DNA from: Sandaracinaceae bacterium
Lineage (GTDB): Bacteria; Myxococcota_A; Polyangia; Polyangiales; Houyiibacteriaceae
Length of the DNA stretch: 64,000 nt
Assembly (NCBI GenBank): GCA_020633075.1
Contig: JACKEI010000003.1
Span: 496,001 to 560,000 of the forward strand
Direction of reading: 5' to 3'
The position numbers were made by a program, and so were the translations under genes. Shown here one piece after another: positions 35,281 to 44,163 of this stretch (positions are counted from its first letter, which is position 1; each line of letters opens with the position of its first letter). A model generated the notes under the pieces. The model made no database searches. It was not told the DNA's origin and worked only from the letters and a program-made list of their open reading frames with translations.

Positions 35281-37038
35281 TCAACGACCCTCACGAGCCG
35301 CGGCGTCGGCAGCTGCTCGTCGCCAGTGGTTCTCCCCACGGCCCACCACGAGCGTGCCGCCCAGCTCCTCCTCGGTGCTCGGCTCCAGGATGGGTGAGTA
35401 CCAGAGCTCGGCCACGATGCGCTGGGCGTCGATCTCGACGAGCCCGTAGCCGTGCCGCACCAAGTCCACGAAGGCGAACTGCGGGTTGCTCTCGCGCGCG
35501 CTGCGGTCCAGCGCGTCCACGAGCAGCTGTGAGCCGTTGACCGACTCGTCGACGTTGCCGCGGCTGACGCTCCCGGGCATGAGCTCCACCGCGACCGAGC
35601 CAGCCCCCGTGAGAACGTCGTAGCCAGGGGCGTCCTCGCGCGGGTCCGGGAGGTCGCTCGCCACCGTAATGTGCGCGTCGCCGCTGATGAAGAGGTTGTC
35701 GCTGTGCCCTCCGTCGGCAAGGAAGCCGAAGAGCTGCGCGCGCGACGCCTCGTACGCGTCCCATGTGGAGCCCCCCAGTAGCCCTAGCGCGCCTTCGATG
35801 GGGGCTACGATCCTCTGCGACCCAATGACGCGCCAGGCGGCGGACGACGCTTCGATCTCGCCCGTCAGCCAGGCGTACTGGGTCGCGCCCAGGATGCTGG
35901 GCTCTTCGCTACCTGGGACCAGGCTCTCGCCGCGGTGCAGCAGCACGTCTGTGATGATGACGTCGAGCAGCCCGCCAAAGCGCACCGTCCGATACGCGAT
36001 CTCGGGCGCTTCCGGGTTCGCCGGCGGTGTCAGAGCGTTCCACTCACGGTAGGCCTGCACGCCGCCGCCGAAGTCCGCGGCGCGCTGCTCCAGATCGTGG
36101 TTGTCCCAGATCATGACCCAAGGCATGGCCGCCCGCGCGGCGCGTAGGTCGGGGTCACTCAGGTAGTACGCGTGTCGCTCGCGCCAGCCTTGTACGTCTT
36201 CCGGGACCAGCGGCTCAGGCGTGGGCACCCGCACCCGCTCCTCGTTGTCGACGAAGTCGTAGAGGTAGTCACCCAGGTGGATCAGCGCGTCCACATCGTC
36301 GCGCTCGGCGATGCGCCGGTAGGCGTTGAAGTAGCCCGAGTAGATGCTGCTGCACGACACCACCGCCAGGCGCACCCGCTCCGCGTCCGGCCCCGGGGTG
36401 GTCCGGGTGCGGCCAAGCTCGGAGCGCTCACCCATGCGGTTGGTGAAGCGGTAGTAGTACGTGGTGCCCGCCTCGAGCCCGCCTACGCGGACGTGCACGG
36501 TGTGGTCTCCGGCCGGGGTGGCGTCGGCGTCGCCTTCGGTTACGACGGATGCGAAGTCTGGTGTGAGCGCGACCTCCCACCGCACGCTCTCGGCCTCTGC
36601 TGCGCTCTCGGGTGTGACGCGCGTCCACAGATGCACGTGGCCTGGCCCAGGGTCGCCAGACGCGACGCCATGGGCGAACGCTCCGCACGCGGGCACCAGG
36701 CCCAGCCGTTCGTCCACCGCATCGGGGTCTGGCGAGACGAGGATGCGTTGGAGCAGCGCGCCGGACGCACTGTGCAGTGTCAGCTCGGTCTCTCGAACCA
36801 CGGCGGGCGCGCGGAAGCGCACCAGGCCGTCGTCGTCCACGTCGGGCTGCAGCAGCGGAACGCCGCGCAGCGTGAACGGGCCACGCGACACGTTGACGGC
36901 CGGAAGCACCACTTCCGCGCACATGACGGCCTGAGTCACCGGAATGACTCCTTCTTCACAGCCAGACGTGCTGAACGGCGAGGCGATCACGGCCGTGAGC
37001 GCGAGCAGCGCCGGGACCCGTACTTGCAAGTTCATCAT
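35281..37038 (-). CDS. PhoD-family phosphatase/phosphodiesterase lipoprotein
   Basis: About 585 residues. An N-terminal hydrophobic stretch ends with lipobox STSGC (Cys27). An Ig-like region (about 40-215, with FTLRGVPLLQ and TTYYYRFTNR) is followed by the PhoD metallophosphoesterase domain. Motifs are CSSIYSGYFNAYRRIAERDD, HLGDYLYDF at about 254-262, and, later, FISGDAHITVAS. The usual WDDHE/WDDHD ligand motif reads WDNHD (311-315), one changed metal-coordination neighbour. It probably hydrolyses phosphate mono- or diesters at the envelope. Two adjacent ATGs (37038, 37035) precede the signal; 37038 is used here. Confidence 0.85.
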   Translation of the reverse strand: MMNLQVRVPALLALTAVIASPFSTSGCEEGVIPVTQAVMCAEVVLPAVNVSRGPFTLRGVPLLQPDVDDDGLVRFRAPAVVRETELTLHSASGALLQRILVSPDPDAVDERLGLVPACGAFAHGVASGDPGPGHVHLWTRVTPESAAEAESVRWEVALTPDFASVVTEGDADATPAGDHTVHVRVGGLEAGTTYYYRFTNRMGERSELGRTRTTPGPDAERVRLAVVSCSSIYSGYFNAYRRIAERDDVDALIHLGDYLYDFVDNEERVRVPTPEPLVPEDVQGWRERHAYYLSDPDLRAARAAMPWVMIWDNHDLEQRAADFGGGVQAYREWNALTPPANPEAPEIAYRTVRFGGLLDVIITDVLLHRGESLVPGSEEPSILGATQYAWLTGEIEASSAAWRVIGSQRIVAPIEGALGLLGGSTWDAYEASRAQLFGFLADGGHSDNLFISGDAHITVASDLPDPREDAPGYDVLTGAGSVAVELMPGSVSRGNVDESVNGSQLLVDALDRSARESNPQFAFVDLVRHGYGLVEIDAQRIVAELWYSPILEPSTEEELGGTLVVGRGENHWRRAAADAAAREGR

Positions 37039-37163
37039 GCGCAGAGCGTGAGCGGGAGACGCCACACACGCGTGGCGTCTCCGTGACGTTCTCGTTCTGC
37101 GCCCCGACGTCGACCTCGGCGCTGGCCGTGGTGGCGCGCGCAGCGCTCTTCAGCGACGGCGCG

Positions 37164-38609
37164 TCACTCCTCGCCCTGCTCCTGCCATGCATCCTCCTCG
37201 TCTGGGTCGCCCTGCCAGGCGTCTTCGTCGTCGGCTGCGTCGTCCACCGCGTCACCTACATCGACCCCCGCCTCGGCTTCGTCGGCGGGAACGGCGGAGC
37301 CACAGCGCCAGGCGAGCGAGCCGTCTGCCGCGCCGAGCAGGCACTGCGTCCCGCGTGTGCTGCGGATGTCGTCGCACCCTTGCGCTAGCCCCACGAAGCG
37401 GTGGTCGCGCGACGCGATGGGCCCCATGAACGCGTCGCCTGGGCAGCCCAGGCCCGCCCAGCGCACGGCGTGGACCAGGTGCAGCTCGTCGTTGCGCCAC
37501 TCGAAGACCAGCAGCGCGAGCTCCGGATGGTCCCCGGAGTGCAGGTCGCTCAGCTCGTCGTAGATGTTGTCCGTGCGCTGGCTCGCGCGCAGCTCGACCT
37601 CTAGCGGGAGCACCAAGTACGTGCTGCCTACGACGGGAGTCCACCAGTGCGGCGCGCGTAGCCCCTCCCAAGCGAGCCCTTCCGTGTCTTCGGCAGCGGG
37701 GGGGCCGTACTGCACCGCGCTCGTGGGCGCGCGCAGCGCGATGTGGTGGAGCCCCTGCGCGTCCAGCACCGGCCGCACCAGCGAGGCGTAGGCGGCGTTC
37801 GGCAGGCGGGCGGGCTCGCGGATGCGCGGCGACGTGGGCGGCGCGCTCAGCCCGGCGGGCAGCGCCAGCGCGATGGGGGGCAAGCGCTGTGGCGCTCGCT
37901 CGTCCGAGACGTCGGCGCCCAGCGTCGCGAGTCCGACCCAGGCCTCGGGGGCGCGCGCGAACGCGGCGCGCGACCAGAACCCGGGCAGCGCCCGCAGCGC
38001 GACACGGCGTCGCTGCGTGAGCAAGGCGTCCACGCGCACGGGCCCCGAGTCCACGGACAACACCACATCGAGCTGCTCGAGAGCCTTGTCATGACGACCC
38101 ACGCTCGCCAGCGCTCCCGCGAGGTCCAGCCGCGTGTCCAGCGAGCTCGGGTCCACCTCGAGCGCCCGCGCGTACCACGCCAGCGCCTCCTCCGGGTGCT
38201 GACGGAGCCTCGCGTGACCGCCCCGGGCGATGGCGGCAGCGACCCGCGCCGGAGTGGTCGCGCAGCCCTCGAGGAGGGTGGCGGCGACTGGTGGCGCGGC
38301 ATCCCTGCCGCGTGCCACTTGCTGCAGTGCGCGACGCGACGCGCGAGCATCCCCTCCGCTCCCCACGCACGCGGGCGCGGTCGCCTGGTAGGGCGCGAAC
38401 TCCGGGGGGCCTTCGGGCGTCGGAGCGGCGGTGGCTGTGGGCGTGGCCGCCGCGAGCGTCTCCGCCGATGCCGACGCGGTGGCCTCCTGCCCGTGGGACG
38501 CGGGAGCGGCGTCCCCACCGCATCCCGTGAGTGCCCCACTGAGCAGCAAGGTGAACATTCCGACCGCCGTGACGAGAGGGCGGGGTGGGACTTCGGGCGA
38601 GCGGTGCAT
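37164..38609 (-). CDS. Lipoprotein with TPR-like repeats and acidic tail
   Basis: A 481-residue protein. The signal peptide ends ALTGC, then an Ala/Thr/Ser/Pro linker (about 30-65). Residues 130-185 hold two tetratricopeptide-like units (GHARLRQHPEEALAWYARAL, then LAGALASVGRHDKALEQL). The remaining 250 residues are an unassigned domain with ELRASQRTDNIYDELSD and GPIASRDHRFVGLAQG. The end is strongly acidic (DDAADDEDAWQGDPDEED). Likely an envelope scaffold; no enzyme motif seen. GGAG lies upstream of the ATG. Confidence 0.68.
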   Translation of the reverse strand: MHRSPEVPPRPLVTAVGMFTLLLSGALTGCGGDAAPASHGQEATASASAETLAAATPTATAAPTPEGPPEFAPYQATAPACVGSGGDARASRRALQQVARGRDAAPPVAATLLEGCATTPARVAAAIARGGHARLRQHPEEALAWYARALEVDPSSLDTRLDLAGALASVGRHDKALEQLDVVLSVDSGPVRVDALLTQRRRVALRALPGFWSRAAFARAPEAWVGLATLGADVSDERAPQRLPPIALALPAGLSAPPTSPRIREPARLPNAAYASLVRPVLDAQGLHHIALRAPTSAVQYGPPAAEDTEGLAWEGLRAPHWWTPVVGSTYLVLPLEVELRASQRTDNIYDELSDLHSGDHPELALLVFEWRNDELHLVHAVRWAGLGCPGDAFMGPIASRDHRFVGLAQGCDDIRSTRGTQCLLGAADGSLAWRCGSAVPADEAEAGVDVGDAVDDAADDEDAWQGDPDEEDAWQEQGEE

Positions 38610-38716
38610 GTGCGGGTTCTCCGGTTCGGGAGACTACGCCCAATGCGCTTGCATCCTTCCTCTCGTTTTGGCCACCATCAGGGCCGCCGAAGGTGTCGTT
38701 GGGAGAGGGAGCAGCC

Positions 38717-39178
38717 GTGTCGCAGAGCAGCAAGATCGTCATCGCCGTGTTGGCCACCATCATCCTCGTGGGCACGTGCTGCTGCTGCGGGAGCCTGGTC
38801 TACGTGGCGGGTGAGTCGCCCACGTGGGACGCCGCGGACGCCCAGGCTGGGCTCGACGGCGCGGAGCTCGGGCGCAGCGCGACGGCCGAGGAATGCATCA
38901 ACTCCGCGATCGCGCGGGACCCTGGCTGCGGGTTGATGGACGCGCTCTGCAAGAGCCAGCTGGCCGCGTTCACGCAGGCCTGTCTGACCGCGCTGCCGCA
39001 ACCGCCCTCGGATCTCTGTGTGAGCATTCCGGCGACCAGCATGATGGGGGAGGAGAGCCTGCAGGCAGGCGAGGCATTCTGCGCCGCTCGTGGCCACCCC
39101 ATGAGCGCCGGCTGCGACGCCGTCTTCGTTGCGCTCAGCGAGCACTGCGACGCGCTGCGCGCGCGCGGCTCACGCTAG
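38717..39178 (+). CDS. Small membrane-anchored Cys-rich protein
   Basis: A 153-residue protein starting with GTG at 38717 (the preceding GGGAGAGGGAGC is a good ribosome-binding region; upstream in-frame starts have none). The N-terminal transmembrane helix contains four adjacent cysteines (VAVLATIILVGTCCCCGSL), a striking run. The outside domain holds paired cysteines (ECINSAIARDPGCGLMDALC, FTQACLTAL, LCVSIPATS, FCAARGHP, AGCDAVF). Four neighbouring cysteines at the membrane exit suggest lipidation or metal binding, unproven. Divergent from the TPR lipoprotein. Family unknown. Confidence 0.65.
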   Translation: MSQSSKIVIAVLATIILVGTCCCCGSLVYVAGESPTWDAADAQAGLDGAELGRSATAEECINSAIARDPGCGLMDALCKSQLAAFTQACLTALPQPPSDLCVSIPATSMMGEESLQAGEAFCAARGHPMSAGCDAVFVALSEHCDALRARGSR

Positions 39179-39307
39179 CGTGCGACCGCAGTTGCCCGGC
39201 GTCCGTGCTCGGGTGCTGGCGCACGATCACGGTGCTGCGGCCTAGCATGGGCTCGCGCGGCGGGTACGGGGTGTAGGCTGTACCTTCCCCCAACGAAGCG
39301 AGCCACG

Positions 39308-40945
39308 ATGAGTCAGGTCCCCGACATGCAGCAACCCACCCGCGTCGCCACGCTCTCGAAGCTCGCGGATCGCAAGCCAGCCTACGCGTTGGTCGCGGAC
39401 GTGGACCTGGTGGTGGTCCGCTACGACGAGCAGGTGAGCGTGCTCTACGGGCGCTGCCTGCACCGCGGCGCGCTCATGTCCGACGGTCACGTGGACGGCG
39501 ACAACCTGATCTGCGGGCTGCACGGCTGGGACTACCGCGTGGACACGGGCGTGAGCGCCTACGACAACAGCGAGGCTCTGCATCGCTTCGCGGCCCGCGT
39601 GGACCACGGCGCAGACGCTGTGTGGGTGGACGAGGCCGAGGTGCGCGCGTTCGCAGCCGAGCACCCCCAGCCCTTCGACCGCAAGACCTACCTGGGCCTC
39701 TATCAGGATCCGCACGGCACGCCCGAGGAGCCCTTCAACGCGCACATCCAGGAGCTGGCGCGCGACGGTCACCACAAGACGGGGCACCACGGGGCGGCAG
39801 CCGCGATGGGCGTCCCGCTGACGGAGCTGCCGCGCTGGTCCGACATCCAGCTGCTCACGGCCCAGCTCGCCACGCGCCCGCTGATGGAGGACGAGCCGGT
39901 GGACACCACGCTGGTGATCGGGCCGCGGGCGAAGAAGCCGCTCACGCTGAGCATCCCCCTCTTCGTGAGCGACATGAGCTACGGCGCGCTCAGTGAGGAG
40001 GCCAAGGTGGCGCTCGCCAAGGGGGCGCAGCTGGCGGGCACGGGTATCTGCAGCGGCGAGGGGGGCATGCTGCCCGAGGAGCAGGCCAGCAACAGCCGCT
40101 ACTTCTACGAGCTGGCCTCGGCGAAGTTCGGCTGGGACATCGAGAAGGTGCGGCGCGTGCAGGCCTTTCACTTCAAGGGAGGGCAGGGGGCCAAGACGGG
40201 CACGGGGGGTCACCTGCCGGGCAAGAAGGTCAGCGAGAAGATCGCCGCCGTACGAGGGCTCGCGGCGGGGCAGCCCGCCATCAGCCCGCCTACCTTCCCG
40301 GACCTGCGCACCGTGGACGACTTCAAGCGCGTGGCCGAGGAGGTGCGCGAGGTCTCGGGCGGCATCCCCATCGGCTTCAAGCTCAGCGCGCAGCACATCG
40401 AGCGGGACCTCGACTTCGCGCTCGACGTGGGCGCCGACTACATCATCCTGGACGGCCGCGGCGGGGCGACGGGGGCCGCGCCCACCATCTTTCGGGACAA
40501 CATCTCCGTGCCCACCATGGTCGCGCTCGCGCGGGCGCGCCGCTACCTGGACGTGCGGCAGGCGTCCGACGTGACGCTCATCATCACGGGCGGCCTGCGC
40601 ACCGAGGCCGACTTCGTCAAAGCCCTCGCGTTGGGCGCGGACGGGGTGGCGGTGTCCAACGCGGCGCTGCAGGCCATTGGCTGCCTGGGCATGCGCGCCT
40701 GCCACACCAACAACTGCCCGGTGGGCATCGCCACCCAGCAGGACCACCTGCGACGCCGCCTCGAGATCGACAAGTCCGCCGCGCGCCTGGCCCGCTACTT
40801 CGAGGCCACCGTGGAGCTCATGCAGGTGCTGGCCCGCGCCTGCGGCCACCACGCCCTGCGCGACTTCGAGCTGGACGACCTGACCACCTGGAAGCGCGAC
40901 ATCGCCGAGCTCACCGGCGTGCCCTACGGCGGCGTGCAGCGCTAG
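39308..40945 (+). CDS. Rieske [2Fe-2S] domain fused to glutamate-synthase-like FMN domain
   Basis: A 545-residue protein. Residues 10-110 form a Rieske domain: Cys50-x-His52 (CLHRGALM) and Cys69-x2-His72 (CGLHGWDY). From about 180 to the end it matches the FMN-binding synthase domain of GltB: SIPLFVSDMSYGALSEEAK, GGQGAKTGTGGHLPG, LSAQHIERDLDFALD, and CLGMRACHTNNCPVGIATQ, whose three cysteines place a 3Fe-4S cluster. No N-terminal glutaminase domain or separate subunits are present. So it is not ordinary GOGAT: an FMN enzyme fed electrons by its own Rieske cluster is the simplest reading. Substrate unknown. Confidence 0.85.
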   Translation: MSQVPDMQQPTRVATLSKLADRKPAYALVADVDLVVVRYDEQVSVLYGRCLHRGALMSDGHVDGDNLICGLHGWDYRVDTGVSAYDNSEALHRFAARVDHGADAVWVDEAEVRAFAAEHPQPFDRKTYLGLYQDPHGTPEEPFNAHIQELARDGHHKTGHHGAAAAMGVPLTELPRWSDIQLLTAQLATRPLMEDEPVDTTLVIGPRAKKPLTLSIPLFVSDMSYGALSEEAKVALAKGAQLAGTGICSGEGGMLPEEQASNSRYFYELASAKFGWDIEKVRRVQAFHFKGGQGAKTGTGGHLPGKKVSEKIAAVRGLAAGQPAISPPTFPDLRTVDDFKRVAEEVREVSGGIPIGFKLSAQHIERDLDFALDVGADYIILDGRGGATGAAPTIFRDNISVPTMVALARARRYLDVRQASDVTLIITGGLRTEADFVKALALGADGVAVSNAALQAIGCLGMRACHTNNCPVGIATQQDHLRRRLEIDKSAARLARYFEATVELMQVLARACGHHALRDFELDDLTTWKRDIAELTGVPYGGVQR

Positions 40946-40963
40946 AGCGGGGCCGCCACGAAG

Positions 40964-40999
40964 AACGCCCCACCGGCACACAGCCAGCGGGGCGTCGTT
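40964..40999. terminator. Possible shared terminator between convergent genes
   Basis: aacgccccaccgg (from 40964) and the later ccagcggggcgtcgtt pair imperfectly across 13 positions with a seven-base loop. It lies between the stops of the Rieske/GltB-like gene and pntB, which converge, so it could serve either strand. T-runs are weak. Confidence 0.4.
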
Positions 41000-41029
41000 C
41001 GTGCAGCGCGGCGTGACCCGCGCCGGGGC

Positions 41030-42471
<1,442 letters not shown>

Positions 42472-42472
<1 letters not shown>

Positions 42473-42765
42473 CAGCTCTTCTTCTTTTTCTTGTCGAACA
42501 TCGCCATCATGCGGTCCGTCACCATGAAGCCGCCGACCACGTTGATGGTGGCGAGGGCCACGGCCAGGCCGCCGAGGATGTTGGAGATCGTCGGATCTGC
42601 CGTCTGGGCGGTGGCGAACGAGCCGATGAGCGTGATGCCGCTGATCGCGTTCGCGCCGCTCATGAGGGGCGTGTGGAGCGTCGGCGGGACCTTGTTGATG
42701 ATCTCGAAGCCGACGAAGCTGGCGAGCACGAAGACGTACACGCCGATGAGAAGAGTACCGGTCAT
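42472..42765 (-). CDS. pntAb: NAD(P) transhydrogenase subunit alpha part 2 (membrane)
   Basis: A 97-residue small membrane subunit with three helices (LIGVYVFVLASFVGFEI, SGITLIGSFA, LGGLAVALATINVVGGF) and the diagnostic KVPPTLHTPLMSGANAI loop. Its C-terminus is lysine-rich (KKKKKS). In E. coli it is fused to PntA; here it is separate, as in Rhodospirillum. It overlaps its upstream neighbour by four bases (ATGA). Confidence 0.93.
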
Positions 42766-43925
42766 GATTGGGCTCCTGTAAGGGCCTGCTGCGTGGGGGC
42801 GTGGCGGACCTTGCCGTCGTGCGTCAGCAGCGCGCCGTCGATGATCTCGTCCTCGAGGTCCAGCTTGATCTCGCCGCCCTTTCCGAAGAGCAGCAGCAGC
42901 GTCTGGACGTTGCGGGCGTACATGAGGCTCGCGTCCAGCGGCAGGGTGCCCGGCAGGTTCGGGTGGGCGATGATGGTGACGCCGTGCTTGACGGTCTCGC
43001 CCGGCTCGCTGAGCTCGCAGTTGCCGCCGGCCGTGATGGCCATGTCCACGATGACCGCGCCCTCGCGCATCTCCTCGACCATGTCGGCCGTGATGAGCTT
43101 CGGGGCCGGACGGCCAGGGATCAGCGCGGTGGTGATGACCACGTCGGCCTCCAGCACCCGCTTGCGCACGACGGCTTGCTGCGCCTTCAGCTGCTCCGGG
43201 GTGAGCTCGCGGGCGTAGCCTCCCTGGCCCTCGCCGCTCTCGTCCATGGGGAAGTCGATGAACTTGCCGCCCAGCGACTCGACCTGCTCCTTGACGGCCG
43301 GTCGCACGTCGCTGACCTCCACGATGGCGCCCAGGCGGCGCGCCGTGGCGATGGCCTGCAGGCCGGCGACACCTGCGCCCATGATCACGAAGCGCGCCGG
43401 CTGGATGGTGCCCGCGGCGGTCATCAGGAGGGGGCAGTACTTGTCCAGCTTGGCGGCCGCGAGGAGCACGGCCTTGTAGCCGCCGATGGAGGCCTGCGAG
43501 CTGAGCGCGTCCATGCTCTGCGCGCGGCTGATGCGCGGCACCAGCTCCATGGCCAGCGCGCTGACCTTGCGGTCGCGCAGCTTGGCCACGCCCGCGAGCT
43601 CCTGGTGGGGGTTGGCGAAGCTGATCAGCACCGCGCCCTCGCGCATGGCGTCGGCCTCGTGCCCGCCCACGGACTCGTTGGGGCCCACGGGCGCCACCTT
43701 GACGACCACGTCGGCCTCGGCCCAGCCCGCCTTGACGGCGTCGCCGCTGACGACCTTCGCGCCTGCGGCCTCGTACTGAGAGTCCACGAAGGAAGCGCGC
43801 CGACCGGCGCCGGTCTCGACGACGACCTCGAAGCCTTCCTTGACCAGCCGCTTCACCGTTTCGGGGCTTGCGGCGACGCGCGTCTCGCCTTCCGCGCGCT
43901 CCTTGGGGACGAACACCTTTGCCAT
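42762..43925 (-). CDS. pntAa: NAD(P) transhydrogenase subunit alpha part 1 (NAD-binding)
   Basis: A 387-residue soluble NAD(H)-binding subunit. It opens KVFVPKERAEGETRVAASP and contains GYKAVLLAAAKLDKYCPLL, the NAD-binding Rossmann MGAGVAGLQAIATARRLGA, and the ALIPGRPAPKLITADMV stretch shared with alanine dehydrogenase. AAAGGA lies before the ATG. It is the first gene of the three-gene pnt operon on the minus strand. The 238-base region upstream holds no promoter I would call. Confidence 0.95.
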   Translation of the reverse strand: MAKVFVPKERAEGETRVAASPETVKRLVKEGFEVVVETGAGRRASFVDSQYEAAGAKVVSGDAVKAGWAEADVVVKVAPVGPNESVGGHEADAMREGAVLISFANPHQELAGVAKLRDRKVSALAMELVPRISRAQSMDALSSQASIGGYKAVLLAAAKLDKYCPLLMTAAGTIQPARFVIMGAGVAGLQAIATARRLGAIVEVSDVRPAVKEQVESLGGKFIDFPMDESGEGQGGYARELTPEQLKAQQAVVRKRVLEADVVITTALIPGRPAPKLITADMVEEMREGAVIVDMAITAGGNCELSEPGETVKHGVTIIAHPNLPGTLPLDASLMYARNVQTLLLLFGKGGEIKLDLEDEIIDGALLTHDGKVRHAPTQQALTGAQS

Positions 43926-44163
43926 CGCGATTCCTTTTGTCCGTTTCGGGGAGACGTTCCGGGGGTCTCCCTCCCGTTCGTCAGCCGTCGTCATGTCGAC
44001 GCACTCACAGGTCTCTGGTCGGGCCCCACGCAGTGTGGGTGCCCGGCGCACACGAGGCTTAGGCGGGGATCCGGGTTCTGTCCAGCGGACGAAGCCCGGA
44101 ATGCTCCCCCCACGCGGCCGCCCGACCGGGTTACGCTCCTCGGAGGGTCCAGGTGGTGGGTGG

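Noticed and set aside
39242..40981. 579-residue minus-strand frame opposite the Rieske/GltB-like gene
   Set aside because: Rich in His, Arg, Gly and Val with no domain, and lies wholly antisense to a clear enzyme.
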